Of a stretch of DNA of 64,000 bases, positions 53,534 to 63,096 are shown in pieces. This DNA comes from Flavobacteriaceae bacterium (lineage in GTDB: Bacteria > Bacteroidota > Bacteroidia > Flavobacteriales > Flavobacteriaceae). The stretch's first letter is position 1. Each line of letters opens with the position of its first letter. Below the pieces are notes generated by a model, which was not told the origin of the DNA, searched no databases, and saw nothing but the letters and a program-made list of their open reading frames with translations. The stretch spans positions 124,001 through 188,000 of the forward strand of contig JABGUL010000027.1 in the NCBI GenBank assembly GCA_018646605.1, in the 5' to 3' direction. The translations under genes and the position numbers were made by a program.

Positions 53534-53551
53534 TTTCAAGCGGGTTTTTTT
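53522..53551 (+). terminator. His operon attenuator (intrinsic terminator)
   Basis: A 12-bp stem pairs 53522-53533 (AAACCCGTTTGA) with 53536-53547 (TCAAGCGGGTTT) with one G-U pair and a 2-nt minimal loop. It is followed by T residues to 53551. It lies between the leader peptide and hisG. This is the only strong intrinsic terminator I see in the window. Confidence 0.85.
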
Positions 53552-53590
53552 ATTTATACCTATGCGAAAATCAAACATAAAAACAAAAAA

Positions 53591-54442
53591 ATGATTCGAA
53601 TAGCGATTCAAAAATCAGGAAGACTCAATGAGGATTCACTTCGTTTATTAAAAGATTGTGGAATTTTTATTGATAATGGAAAGGATCAGCTCAAAGCTTC
53701 AGCACGAAACTTTCCAATGGAGGTGTTTTTTCTTCGCAATGGAGACATCCCGCAATACATGAGAGATGGAGTGGTGGATATTGCCATTTTAGGGGAAAAC
53801 TTACTTATTGAAAAAGGTAATGATCTCGAGGTTGTTGAGAAACTTGGTTTTTCAAAATGCCGCGTTTCAATTGCTGTACCAAAAGGGATTAAGTTTTCAG
53901 GAATCAATGATTTGGAAGGAAAGCAAATTGCAACTTCATATCCAAACACTGTAAAGTCCTTTTTGAAAAAAAATCAAATAAATGCCAATATTCACATCAT
54001 TAATGGCTCTGTTGAGATTGCACCTAACATAGGATTAGCTGATGCAATTTGTGATATTGTTTCAAGTGGGAGCACATTATTTAAGAACAACTTAAAGGAG
54101 GTAGTTGAAATAAATACATCAGAGGCTGTTTTGGTTCAAGCCCCTAGTTTAAATCTCGAAAAACAAGCGTTGATTGAAAAGCTGAAATTCAGGATTCAAG
54201 CAGTACTTAGAGCAAAAAAATCCAAATATATTTTAATGAATCTGCCCAATGATAAAATTGATGCCATAAGTTCTATTTTACCTGTATTAAAAAGTCCAAC
54301 AGTTCTCCCTCTTGCAAAATCAGGATGGAGTTCTCTACATTCTGTAATTAATGCTGGAGATTTTTGGGAAGTCATTGATGCTCTAAAAGCTAATGGTGCA
54401 GAAGATATATTAGTGTGTCCTATTGAAAAAATGGTCTTATAA
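53591..54442 (+). CDS. hisG: ATP phosphoribosyltransferase, long form
   Basis: The 283-residue enzyme makes phosphoribosyl-ATP, the first step of histidine synthesis. It has the MIRIAIQKSGRL start and the PRPP-binding region SVEIAPNIGLADAICDIVSSGSTL near 140-163. A C-terminal regulatory domain (about 210-283) marks the long, HisZ-independent form that is usually inhibited by histidine. It is the first structural gene after the attenuator; its stop overlaps the hisD start (TAATG). Confidence 0.93.
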   Translation: MIRIAIQKSGRLNEDSLRLLKDCGIFIDNGKDQLKASARNFPMEVFFLRNGDIPQYMRDGVVDIAILGENLLIEKGNDLEVVEKLGFSKCRVSIAVPKGIKFSGINDLEGKQIATSYPNTVKSFLKKNQINANIHIINGSVEIAPNIGLADAICDIVSSGSTLFKNNLKEVVEINTSEAVLVQAPSLNLEKQALIEKLKFRIQAVLRAKKSKYILMNLPNDKIDAISSILPVLKSPTVLPLAKSGWSSLHSVINAGDFWEVIDALKANGAEDILVCPIEKMVL

Positions 54443-55734
54443 TGAAGCAAATTATTAATCCACCCCCTTCTAAATGGGAATCCCTTTTAGCACGTCCATC
54501 GGCTTCTTATGATGCATTGGAACCCATTGTGGCAAAGGTTTTTACTGCTATTGAAAGTAGAGGTGACACAGCTATTCGTGAGTTTACCGAGGAATTTGAC
54601 AAAGTTAAACTCACAGATTTTAAAGTTTCTGCCGAATCACTTGCCGCTGCAGAAGATGAGGTTTCGGCAGCATTGAAAGGAGCAATTCAGCAGGCCAAAA
54701 ACAATATATCGTGTTTTCACACTGCTCAAAAAACGGATAGAGTTTTTGTTGAAACAATGAAAGGAGTTGCTTGTTGGCAAGAAAAAAGACCCATTGAAAA
54801 AGTAGGCTTGTATATTCCAGGAGGTTCAGCCCCTTTGTTTTCGACGCTTCTAATGCTGGCTGTTCCAGCTAAAATTGCAGGGTGTAGCGAAATAGTGTTG
54901 TGCACGCCCCCCGATCAAAAGGGAGAGATTCCCGCAGTAATTCGTTATACCGCATCACTTTGTGGGATTTCACAATTATATGCTGTTGGTGGGATACAAG
55001 CCATTGCTGCAATGACTTTGGGGACTGAATCCATCCCTCAGGTATATAAAATATTTGGCCCTGGAAATCAATATGTAACCGTAGCAAAGCAATGGGCAAC
55101 ACGATTTAATGTAAGTATTGATATGCCAGCAGGCCCCAGTGAGTTACTTGTTGTTGCGGATGATTCAGCAGATCCAGATTTTATAGCGTCAGATTTACTT
55201 TCTCAAGCAGAACACGGCCCCGATAGTCAGGTTATTTTTGTAACAACAGTAATTGAAATGCTTGATAAAGTAGCTTCAGCGGTGAAAGCACAATTAGAAG
55301 TTTTGCCACGAAAAGCTATTGCTGAAAAAGCTTTAGCAAATTCAAAAATGATTTACTTTTCAGAAGAAGAGCATGCAATTCGTTATATAAACGCTTATGG
55401 CCCAGAGCACTATATTGTTTGTGTGAAGAATGAAGATCGCTATGTGTCAGGGATTCAGAATGCGGGTTCTGTATTTATAGGTAATTATACTCCTGAAAGT
55501 GCAGGAGATTATGCGTCAGGAACCAACCATACTCTTCCTACAAATGGTTATTCAAAACAATATAGTGGGGTGAATCTCGACAGTTTTTTAAAGGCAATTA
55601 CATTTCAGAAAATTTCGAAAGAAGGGATTCAGACGCTGGGAAAAACAATTGAACTAATGGCGGCTGCAGAGGGCTTGGAAGCACATAAAAATGCTGTACG
55701 AATACGGTTAAATAAAATAGCTGATGAAAATTGA
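54442..55734 (+). CDS. hisD: Histidinol dehydrogenase
   Basis: The 430-residue zinc enzyme oxidises histidinol to histidine in the last two steps. IEKVGLYIPGGSAPLFST, GPGNQYVTVAKQWA, AGPSELLVVAD, QAEHGPDSQ (zinc and catalytic residues) and TNHTLPTNGYSKQYSG (catalytic His) are intact. It overlaps hisG by 1 bp and hisC by 11 bp, so translation of the operon is tightly coupled. Confidence 0.95.
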   Translation: MKQIINPPPSKWESLLARPSASYDALEPIVAKVFTAIESRGDTAIREFTEEFDKVKLTDFKVSAESLAAAEDEVSAALKGAIQQAKNNISCFHTAQKTDRVFVETMKGVACWQEKRPIEKVGLYIPGGSAPLFSTLLMLAVPAKIAGCSEIVLCTPPDQKGEIPAVIRYTASLCGISQLYAVGGIQAIAAMTLGTESIPQVYKIFGPGNQYVTVAKQWATRFNVSIDMPAGPSELLVVADDSADPDFIASDLLSQAEHGPDSQVIFVTTVIEMLDKVASAVKAQLEVLPRKAIAEKALANSKMIYFSEEEHAIRYINAYGPEHYIVCVKNEDRYVSGIQNAGSVFIGNYTPESAGDYASGTNHTLPTNGYSKQYSGVNLDSFLKAITFQKISKEGIQTLGKTIELMAAAEGLEAHKNAVRIRLNKIADEN

Positions 55735-56770
55735 TGTAAACAAATATCTGAGAAAATCTTTGTTAGCAGTTGCACCCTACCAATCGGCGAGAGAGGAATA
55801 TGTCAATGATGGACGTAAAATGATTTTATTGGATGCCAATGAAAATCCATTTGCTACAGCTATTAATCGCTATCCAGATCCAATGCAATTGGAACTTAAA
55901 ACTCAAATAGCTGCTTGGAAGAAAGTTCCAATAAATCAAATTTACCTAAGTAACGGGAGTGATGAGTTTATTTCTCAAATCATTATGGGATGTTGCGAGC
56001 CAGGGGTGGATCATATTGTACTTGTTCCCCCTACTTTTGGAATGTACAAAGTCGCAGCAACTTTAAACGGAGTTGGGGTTGTGGAAGTTCCCCTTACTGA
56101 AGATTTTCAATTAGATGTTTCGGCCATTCTAGAAACTTCAAATGAGCAATCAAAGCTGCTATTTATACCAAATCCGAACAATCCTACTGGAAATAGTTTT
56201 AATAGAAAGGACATTAAAACACTAGTTGAGAATTTCAATGGCCTAGTGGTTTTAGATGAGGCATATGTAGAGTTTGCCGAAGCTAAATCGATTCTTCCCG
56301 AATTAGCAAAACATCCAAACTTGATGGTTTGTCAAACTTTATCTAAGGCACAAGGAATGGCTGGAGTTCGATTGGGTATGGCATTTGCTCATGCAGAGTT
56401 GATTCTTTTCTTGAATAAGATAAAAGCACCTTACAATATCAATTCATTAACCCTGAAAGCAGTATTGCAAAAACTTAAAGAGCAGGAACTTGTAAAAGAA
56501 CAAGTGGTTTATTTGCTTAAAGAACGCAAACGCCTTGAGGCTTCGTTTAAAGAATTGGATTGGATAATAACGTGTTTTCCTTCGGATGCTAATTTTATAC
56601 TAATACGAGTAGATGATAGCGCTCTCCGCTATGCTCAGCTTATTGAGGCTGGGATAGTTGTTAGAAATTCATCAAACAGTTTGGGATGTGAAAATACCCT
56701 TAGAATCTCTGTGGGGACTCAAGAAGAAAACAATATTTTAATAAATGTTTTACAGACACTAGAGGCTTAA
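55724..56770 (+). CDS. hisC: Histidinol-phosphate aminotransferase
   Basis: The 348-residue PLP enzyme transfers an amino group from glutamate to imidazole acetol phosphate. LDANENPFA opens the fold, SNGSDEFI binds the PLP phosphate, NPNNPTGN and [11 protein letters not shown] hold the PLP contacts, and [16 protein letters not shown] carries the PLP Lys near residue 207. It overlaps hisD by 11 bp and is followed after 2 bp by hisB. Homologous phenylalanine aminotransferases are excluded by the operon context. Confidence 0.94.
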   Translation: MKIDVNKYLRKSLLAVAPYQSAREEYVNDGRKMILLDANENPFATAINRYPDPMQLELKTQIAAWKKVPINQIYLSNGSDEFISQIIMGCCEPGVDHIVLVPPTFGMYKVAATLNGVGVVEVPLTEDFQLDVSAILETSNEQSKLLFIPNPNNPTGNSFNRKDIKTLVENFNGLVVLDEAYVEFAEAKSILPELAKHPNLMVCQTLSKAQGMAGVRLGMAFAHAELILFLNKIKAPYNINSLTLKAVLQKLKEQELVKEQVVYLLKERKRLEASFKELDWIITCFPSDANFILIRVDDSALRYAQLIEAGIVVRNSSNSLGCENTLRISVGTQEENNILINVLQTLEA

Positions 56771-56772
56771 AT

Positions 56773-57900
56773 ATGAAGAAAGTTTTATTTATAGATCGGG
56801 ACGGAACACTCGCCTTAGAACCAGACGATTATCAGTTGGATGCTTTTGATAAACTGATGTTTTATCCACAGGTATTTACTTATTTAGGTAAAATAGCTAA
56901 AGAATTAGACTATACACTAGTGATGGTTACCAATCAAGATGGTTTGGGAACAGATAGTTTTCCTGAGGAAACCTTTTGGCCAGTACATACGTTACTTTTA
57001 AAAACGTTTGAACAAGAAGGAATTATTTTTGAAGAAGTATTGATCGATAGAAGCTTTCCCAAAGATAATGCGCCCACGCGGAAACCCAGAACGGGAATGC
57101 TCACGAAATATTTAAATCCTAGGGAGTATGATTTAGCCAATTCATATGTAATAGGCGACCGTTTAACGGACATGGAGTTAGCCAAGAACCTAAAAACTAA
57201 GGGTATTTTTATCGCAAATGATGAGGTTTTGGGCATGGAGGAGGTTTCGGGTGATTTGAATGGGTTTGTTTCCTTAAAAACGGTCTCTTGGGAAGCGATC
57301 TACCATTTTTTAAAATTAGAACAACGCATTACCATCCAAAAAAGAACCACCAATGAGACTGATATTCAACTAAGTTTAAACCTTGACGGATCCGGTAAAA
57401 GTGAAATTTCAACTGGAATTGAGTTTTTTGATCATATGTTAGATCAGTTGGCGCGTCACGGAGGTATGGATATTTCACTTCAAGTAAAAGGTGATTTAGA
57501 GGTGGATGAGCACCATACAATAGAGGACACTGCTATAGTCCTGGGTGAAGCCTTTTCTATGGCCTTAGGAAACAAACTTGGGATAGAGCGTTATGGCTTT
57601 TGTTTGCCCATGGATGATTGTTTGGCACAGGTCGCAATTGATTTTGGTGGACGTAACTGGTTGGTGTGGGATGCAGAATTTAAGCGTGAGATGATTGGAA
57701 AAATGCCCACGGAAATGTTTTTACATTTTTTTAAATCATTTTCAGATGGAGCAAAGGCAAATTTGAATATCAAAGCGAGCGGAACAAATGAACATCACAA
57801 AATAGAAGCTATTTTTAAATCGTTTGCTAAAGCGATAAAAGTAGCTGTCAAACGTGATCCAGATAAAATGATCCTCCCATCAACCAAGGGAAGCCTGTAG
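56773..57900 (+). CDS. hisB: Bifunctional histidinol-phosphatase / IGP dehydratase
   Basis: The 375-residue protein fuses two steps. Residues 1 to about 165 are a HAD phosphatase ([12 protein letters not shown] with nucleophile Asp, [24 protein letters not shown]). Residues about 185-375 are imidazoleglycerol-phosphate dehydratase, with [15 protein letters not shown] and [14 protein letters not shown] as manganese-binding His clusters and [14 protein letters not shown] at the end. The fused form occurs in enterics and Bacteroidota. A zinc loop of the enteric phosphatase appears reduced here. Confidence 0.94.
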   Translation: MKKVLFIDRDGTLALEPDDYQLDAFDKLMFYPQVFTYLGKIAKELDYTLVMVTNQDGLGTDSFPEETFWPVHTLLLKTFEQEGIIFEEVLIDRSFPKDNAPTRKPRTGMLTKYLNPREYDLANSYVIGDRLTDMELAKNLKTKGIFIANDEVLGMEEVSGDLNGFVSLKTVSWEAIYHFLKLEQRITIQKRTTNETDIQLSLNLDGSGKSEISTGIEFFDHMLDQLARHGGMDISLQVKGDLEVDEHHTIEDTAIVLGEAFSMALGNKLGIERYGFCLPMDDCLAQVAIDFGGRNWLVWDAEFKREMIGKMPTEMFLHFFKSFSDGAKANLNIKASGTNEHHKIEAIFKSFAKAIKVAVKRDPDKMILPSTKGSL

Positions 57901-57901
57901 C

Positions 57902-58489
57902 ATGAAAATAGCAATTATTGATTATGGAGCTGGTAATATCAGAAGTTTGCAATTTGCACTTGAACGCTTGGGTGTGGTTGGTGAATTGACTTCAGATCCA
58001 GAGCTGATTACAAAAGCGGATAAAGTTATTTTTCCGGGTCAAGGGGCTGCTAAAAGTGCAATGTTAAAGTTAAAAGCCCACGGTCTTGATCTTTTAATCC
58101 CCCAATTAAAGCAACCTGTATTGGGGATCTGTTTGGGGATGCAATTGTTATGTGATTATTCAGAAGAAGGGGGTGTTAAGGGATTAGGAATTATTGAAGG
58201 TAAGGTGCGTCGGTTTTCAGATAGAGTAAAAGTTCCACAAATGGGTTGGAATAAAATTTCAAAAACTCAAACGGCTCTCTTTCAGAGTATTAACGAGGAT
58301 GAGTTCATGTATTTAGTTCACTCATATTTTGTTCCTATTTTGCCGGAAACTATTGCAATCAGTACTTATGACACACCCTATAGTGTGGCGCTAAATAAAG
58401 ATAATTTTTATGGTGTACAATTTCACCCAGAGAAGAGCAGTAAGCCAGGACAAAAATTGCTTCAAAACTTTTTAAATCTTACTGTATGA
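57902..58489 (+). CDS. hisH: Imidazole glycerol-phosphate synthase, glutaminase subunit
   Basis: The 195-residue class I glutamine amidotransferase supplies ammonia to His[19 protein letters not shown] opens the protein. [21 protein letters not shown] (nucleophile Cys near residue 78) and QFHPEKSS (catalytic His and Glu) are intact. It starts 1 bp after hisB and overlaps hisA by 4 bp, as expected for a subunit made in stoichiometry with HisF. Confidence 0.95.
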   Translation: MKIAIIDYGAGNIRSLQFALERLGVVGELTSDPELITKADKVIFPGQGAAKSAMLKLKAHGLDLLIPQLKQPVLGICLGMQLLCDYSEEGGVKGLGIIEGKVRRFSDRVKVPQMGWNKISKTQTALFQSINEDEFMYLVHSYFVPILPETIAISTYDTPYSVALNKDNFYGVQFHPEKSSKPGQKLLQNFLNLTV

Positions 58490-59214
58490 GAATAATTCCA
58501 GCAATTGATCTTATTGAGGGTAAATGTGTTCGCCTTTCCAAAGGAGATTACAGTACCCAAAAAATATATAACGAAAGCCCATTAGAGGTGGCCAAAGCTT
58601 TTGAGGCTCATGGAATTGACCATCTACATTTAGTAGACCTTGATGGCGCTAAATCAAAACACATAGTCAATCACAAAGTACTGGAGACTATCGCTTCTAA
58701 AACGTCTCTTAAAATTGATTTTGGAGGGGGTCTTAAGACAAATGAAGATCTAAAAATTGCATTTGAATGTGGTGCCCAACAAATTACAGGAGGAAGTATT
58801 GCTGTTAAAGCGCCTGCTCTTTTTGAAGAATGGATCCGCATTTACGGGAGCGAAAGAATTATTTTAGGTGCAGACTTTCAGGATGATTTCATTGCAACCG
58901 ATGGATGGTTAGAGACTTCCAGCCATCACTTGATCGATTTTGTAGCGGCCTATCAGAACAAAGGAATTCAATATGTAATTTGCACAGACATTAGCAAAGA
59001 TGGGATGTTGCAAGGGCCTTCTTTCAAGGTTTATAAGGATTTATTGAAAAAACAACCGAACATAAAATTAATTGCTTCTGGCGGTATTTCAACCTTTGAG
59101 GAACTTCCTAAACTAGCAGCAATGGGTTGTGAGGGAACTATCATTGGAAAAGCGATTTACGAGAATAAAATCAGTATGAAAGAATTAGAAGATTATATCA
59201 TTAACTCAAACTAA
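58486..59214 (+). CDS. hisA: ProFAR isomerase
   Basis: The 242-residue beta-alpha barrel opens the ribose ring of ProFAR by an Amadori rearrangement. [19 protein letters not shown] carries the catalytic Asp (D8). Phosphate-binding loops are FGGGLKT and [12 protein letters not shown], and [13 protein letters not shown] holds the second catalytic Asp. It overlaps hisH by 4 bp. Half-barrel symmetry with HisF is evident. Confidence 0.94.
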   Translation: MRIIPAIDLIEGKCVRLSKGDYSTQKIYNESPLEVAKAFEAHGIDHLHLVDLDGAKSKHIVNHKVLETIASKTSLKIDFGGGLKTNEDLKIAFECGAQQITGGSIAVKAPALFEEWIRIYGSERIILGADFQDDFIATDGWLETSSHHLIDFVAAYQNKGIQYVICTDISKDGMLQGPSFKVYKDLLKKQPNIKLIASGGISTFEELPKLAAMGCEGTIIGKAIYENKISMKELEDYIINSN

Positions 59215-59215
59215 T

Positions 59216-59971
59216 ATGCTAACTAAACGTATCATTCCTTGTTTAGACATTAAAGACGGTAGAACTGTCAAGGGGATTAATTTTGTTAATCTTCGAGATG
59301 CTGGTGATCCGGTGGAGCTAGCGCGTCAATATGCCGATCAAAACGCTGATGAATTGGTTTTTTTGGATATTTCAGCAACGGAACAGAAGCGGAAAACTTT
59401 AGCCGATTTAGTTTTAAAAGTAGCCGCAGCAATTGATATTCCCTTTACGGTGGGAGGAGGTATTTCTTCTGTAGATGATGTTGCAATCCTCTTACAAAAT
59501 GGAGCAGATAAGGTTTCAATCAACTCGGCGGCAGTAAAAAACCCAGAATTAATCAATGAATGTGCAGCGCAATTTGGGAGTCAATGTATTGTGATTGCCA
59601 TTGATGCAAAGAAAATAAACAACCAATGGAAGGTACATTTAGTAGGGGGTAAAGTGCCTACTGAACTGGACTTGTTTGATTGGGCAAAAGAAGTTGCTCA
59701 ACGTGGTGCGGGAGAGATTCTGTTTACCTCTATGGACCATGACGGAACTAAAGGGGGATTTGCCAATGCTGCATTAGCCCGATTATCTGATGAAGTGAAT
59801 ATCCCCATCATTGCCTCAGGAGGTGCGGGTGATATCAATCATTTTGTTGATACCTTTACCCTTGGAAAAGCAGATGCTGCTTTGGCAGCAAGTATTTTTC
59901 ATTTTGGTGAGATCTTAATCCCCGAACTCAAACAAAAGCTTAAACAACAAGATATAGCGATACGAATTTAA
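59216..59971 (+). CDS. hisF: Imidazole glycerol-phosphate synthase, cyclase subunit
   Basis: The 251-residue barrel uses ammonia from HisH to form IGP and [24 protein letters not shown] contains catalytic Asp (D11). [12 protein letters not shown] and [12 protein letters not shown] are phosphate loops, and [12 protein letters not shown] holds the second Asp. It follows hisA after 1 bp. AICAR links the pathway to purine synthesis. Confidence 0.95.
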   Translation: MLTKRIIPCLDIKDGRTVKGINFVNLRDAGDPVELARQYADQNADELVFLDISATEQKRKTLADLVLKVAAAIDIPFTVGGGISSVDDVAILLQNGADKVSINSAAVKNPELINECAAQFGSQCIVIAIDAKKINNQWKVHLVGGKVPTELDLFDWAKEVAQRGAGEILFTSMDHDGTKGGFANAALARLSDEVNIPIIASGGAGDINHFVDTFTLGKADAALAASIFHFGEILIPELKQKLKQQDIAIRI

Positions 59972-59972
59972 T

Positions 59973-60572
59973 ATGACGACACTTAATTTTTCAAAATCAA
60001 CCGACGGTTTACTTCCCGCAATTATTCAGGATGTTAACACAAAAAATGTTTTGATGTTGGGGTACATGAACCAAGAAGCCTTGACTAAAACGCAAGAAAC
60101 AGGAAAAGTAACTTTCTTTAGTAGAAGTAAAAACCGCCTTTGGACAAAAGGGGAGGAGAGTGGTAATTTCCTTCATTTTGTGAGTCTTAAAGAAGATTGC
60201 GACCAAGACACCCTCCTGATTCAAGTAAAGCCACATGGGCCCACATGTCACAAAGGAACGGATACGTGCTGGAATACTACTAACGACGTTAGTTTTGGAT
60301 TTTTAAGTCAATTGGAGACAACCATAAAATCACGTAGAGAAGAGGATAGTGATACGAGTTATGTTGCTTCATTGTTTAGAAAAGGAATCAATAAAATTGC
60401 TCAAAAAGTAGGAGAGGAAGCTGTAGAGACTGTTATTGAGGCTAAAGATGATAGCGAAGAATTGTTTCTCGATGAAAGTGCCGATTTATTGTTTCACTAT
60501 TTGATTTTACTTCAAGCAAAAGGGTATTCCTTGAAAGACATTTCTCGAGTATTAGAATTGAGGAGTAACTAA
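59973..60572 (+). CDS. hisIE: Bifunctional phosphoribosyl-AMP cyclohydrolase / phosphoribosyl-ATP pyrophosphatase
   Basis: The 199-residue fusion joins HisI (1 to about 105) and HisE (about 108-199). HisI has MLGYMNQEALTKTQETG and the zinc motif HGPTCHKGTDTCW. HisE has KVGEEAVETVIEAKDDSEEL, the Mg-binding Glu-rich helix. The two remove pyrophosphate from PR-ATP and open the purine ring. It is the last gene of the operon, which is therefore complete for the pathway from PRPP and ATP to histidine. Confidence 0.94.
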   Translation: MTTLNFSKSTDGLLPAIIQDVNTKNVLMLGYMNQEALTKTQETGKVTFFSRSKNRLWTKGEESGNFLHFVSLKEDCDQDTLLIQVKPHGPTCHKGTDTCWNTTNDVSFGFLSQLETTIKSRREEDSDTSYVASLFRKGINKIAQKVGEEAVETVIEAKDDSEELFLDESADLLFHYLILLQAKGYSLKDISRVLELRSN

Positions 60573-60574
60573 TC

Positions 60575-60607
60575 TTTGTTGCGCCCTTAAAAAAAAATGT
60601 ATTTTTG
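60575..60607 (+). promoter_or_regulatory. Promoter of the DUF885 lipoprotein gene
   Basis: TTTG (60575-60578) and TTG (60579-60581) lie 21 or 18 nt before TATTTTTG (60600-60607), matching the Bacteroidota consensus. It is placed just after the hisIE stop, so the next gene has its own promoter. The start at 60641 would give a leader of about 28 nt. Confidence 0.62.
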
Positions 60608-60640
60608 TTTGGCTTACAAATCTCAAAATCAAATTTTTCA

Positions 60641-62404
60641 ATGAAAAAAACAGTAATAGCACTTGCTTTCTTGGTTCTTTCTTGTAACAGCCAAGATCCA
60701 AAAAACAGTTCCACCACTTTTGATGAAACATTAGAAGCATACTATCAAGAGAACTTATCACTATACAGGCTAAAAGGAACTTTCCAGGGAGATACCCGAT
60801 ATAATGATACGCTACCAAACTACCTTTCTGATGCGTTTCAAAAGAAAGAAAAGGCGTTTTACACTTCTTTTTTAAACCAAATGAAGGCGTTTGACGACAC
60901 TTCACTTTCTGAGGATGCGCTCTTAAATAAAAACATATTGATTTGGGAGTGTGAGATGAGCTTGAAAGGCATGGAGTTTCCAAAAGACCGAATGCCCATA
61001 GATCAAATGTGGGGCTTTCAACTTACAGTTGGACAATTGGCCAGTGGGGAAGGTGCACAACCTTTTAAAAGTGTAAAGGATTATGACAATTGGCTTGTTC
61101 GAATTCTAGGCTATCTAGAATGGCTACAGAGCGCTCAGGATAAAATGAAAGAGGGAATGGAAATAGGTTGGGTTTTACCTCAATCTCTTATCAAAAAGGT
61201 TTTACCCCAATTAGAAGGTATGACCACTCAAGATTTGAATACCCATCTTTTTTATAGCCCTGTGCGAAATTTTCCAACGTCCTTTCCTGAGGAAGAAAAG
61301 CAACGACTCACTTCTGCATACAAAAGCATGGTGTTGGATCAAATTGTTCCAGCCTATCAAAAACTACATGATTTTATGGCAACTGAATATTTTGAAGCAG
61401 CCCGAACTACGAGTGGATTTAATTCATTAGAAGGGGGTGATGCATATTATGCTCACGCTATAAGACAATATACAACCACCACGCTTAGTGCCGAAGAAAT
61501 TCATCAATTAGGGTTAAGTGAAGTGACCCGAATTGGTCAAGAAATGGAAAAAGTGAAAAGCCAAGTTGGGTATGAAGGAGATTTAAAATCCTTTTTTGAC
61601 CATGTTCGAAACAAAAAAGAGTTAATGCCCTTTTCAGATCCACAAGAAGTGATTAATAACTTTTATGCGATTCAAGAAAAGATGTTGCCGCAAGTCAACA
61701 AGCTTTTTGACCTGCAGCCAAAAACAGCTTTTGAAGTTCGTCGTACCGAAGCATTTAGAGAAGCTTCAGCAAGTGCTGAATACAATCCGGGTTCTTTGGA
61801 CGGTACTCGTCCAGGGATTTTTTATGTTCCCATTCCGGATGTAAACAAATACAATCTGTTTTCAGATGAGGATTTGTTCTTACACGAAGCCATTCCAGGA
61901 CATCATTTTCAAATTTCTTTACAGCAAGAAAATACAGCACTTCCGTCTTTCAGAAAAGATCTATGGTATAGTGCCTATGGAGAAGGTTGGGCATTATATA
62001 CAGAGTCTTTGGGAGAGGAGTTGGGATTGTATCAGGATCCCTATCAATATTTTGGGATGTTGGGAGCAGAAATGCATCGTGCCATTCGTTTGGTTGTAGA
62101 CACAGGCCTTCATGCTAAAGGGTGGACACGTGAGCAGGCCATTCAATATTCTTTGGATAATGAAGCTGAATCTGAAGCTAGTATCACTTCAGAAATCGAA
62201 CGTTACATGGCCAATCCGGGACAGGCACTATCCTACAAGATCGGACAACTTAAAATACGTGAGTTACGTAAAAAAGCTGAAACAGAATTGGGAGTTGCTT
62301 TTGATATTAAAGTTTTTCATAGAAAAGTACTTGAGTCAGGATGTGTACCACTTCACTTTTTAGAAGCCAAAATAAACCGATGGATTCAAGCTACTAAAAA
62401 TTAA
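60641..62404 (+). CDS. DUF885-family lipoprotein (probable metallopeptidase)
   Basis: The 587-residue protein has a lipoprotein signal with Cys 15 (LVLSC). It is DUF885-like, with AEYNPGSLDGTRPGIFYVP, the metal-binding-like LHEAIPGHHFQISLQ near residue 415, and YGEGWALYTESLG. HEAIPGHH and the later EAES-rich helix fit a gluzincin-like peptidase, but catalysis is inferred. The ATG at 60641 begins the signal peptide; an ATG 36 bp upstream would add a polar extension before it and lies over the transcription start. Confidence 0.85.
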   Translation: MKKTVIALAFLVLSCNSQDPKNSSTTFDETLEAYYQENLSLYRLKGTFQGDTRYNDTLPNYLSDAFQKKEKAFYTSFLNQMKAFDDTSLSEDALLNKNILIWECEMSLKGMEFPKDRMPIDQMWGFQLTVGQLASGEGAQPFKSVKDYDNWLVRILGYLEWLQSAQDKMKEGMEIGWVLPQSLIKKVLPQLEGMTTQDLNTHLFYSPVRNFPTSFPEEEKQRLTSAYKSMVLDQIVPAYQKLHDFMATEYFEAARTTSGFNSLEGGDAYYAHAIRQYTTTTLSAEEIHQLGLSEVTRIGQEMEKVKSQVGYEGDLKSFFDHVRNKKELMPFSDPQEVINNFYAIQEKMLPQVNKLFDLQPKTAFEVRRTEAFREASASAEYNPGSLDGTRPGIFYVPIPDVNKYNLFSDEDLFLHEAIPGHHFQISLQQENTALPSFRKDLWYSAYGEGWALYTESLGEELGLYQDPYQYFGMLGAEMHRAIRLVVDTGLHAKGWTREQAIQYSLDNEAESEASITSEIERYMANPGQALSYKIGQLKIRELRKKAETELGVAFDIKVFHRKVLESGCVPLHFLEAKINRWIQATKN

Positions 62405-62413
62405 ATTATATTT

Positions 62414-63085
62414 ATGCATACGATTAATCCAGAGGTACTTCTCTTTTTTAAAGCCTTAGCAGAAAACAATTCTCGTGAGTGGTTTGAGCCTCAAAAGCCT
62501 CGTTTTAAAAAACTAGAGTCTGAGTTTAAAATCTTGGGTGAGGAAATTAAAGCCAGCATGAACGAGACAGATGAGATCGAAAGAGCCAAGCTTTTTCGTA
62601 TTTATCGGGATGTGCGGTTTTCAAAAAACAAAACTCCTTTCAAAACCCATTTTGGAATGAGTTTTAATCGTAAAAAACCTCGTTTGAGAGGAGGCTACTA
62701 CATTCACATTGCTCCCGGAGATTCTTTCCTGGCTGCGGGATTTTGGAACCCAAACAAAGAAGATTTATTTCGTATTCGTAAAGAAATGGAGATGGATGCT
62801 GAAGAATTTCGAACCCTCTTACAAGACCCCGTTTTTACAAAAGCATGGGGAGGACTTGAAGGAGAGGAAGTAAAAACCGCTCCCAAAGGTTTTTCTAAAG
62901 AACATCCCAATATTGACTTAATCAAAAAAAAACAATATTTATTTATAAAAAAACTGGATGATAAAGCTATTTTAGCGGACAATTTTCAAACAGAAGTGAT
63001 TCAACATTTTAACGCCATCCGGCCAATTTTCAATTATTTTTCAAGTGTTCTAACCACCGACTTAAACGGTGTTTCTATTCTTTAA
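62414..63085 (+). CDS. DUF2461 family protein
   Basis: The 223-residue protein matches DUF2461. It has FFKALAENNSREWFEPQKPRF at the start, FRIYRDVRFSKNKTPFKTHFG near residue 62, GGYYIHIAPGDSFLAAGF, and LKTAPKGF-like APKGFSKEHPNIDLI. The function is unknown. It lies 9 bp after the DUF885 gene and 11 bp before the M61-like gene on the same strand. No signal peptide is seen. Confidence 0.85.
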   Translation: MHTINPEVLLFFKALAENNSREWFEPQKPRFKKLESEFKILGEEIKASMNETDEIERAKLFRIYRDVRFSKNKTPFKTHFGMSFNRKKPRLRGGYYIHIAPGDSFLAAGFWNPNKEDLFRIRKEMEMDAEEFRTLLQDPVFTKAWGGLEGEEVKTAPKGFSKEHPNIDLIKKKQYLFIKKLDDKAILADNFQTEVIQHFNAIRPIFNYFSSVLTTDLNGVSIL

Positions 63086-63096
63086 TATTCTTATTT

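Noticed and set aside
60552-60983. Minus-strand frame opposite the DUF885 gene start
   Set aside because: It covers the promoter and signal peptide of a clear gene on the other strand and has no recognisable domain.
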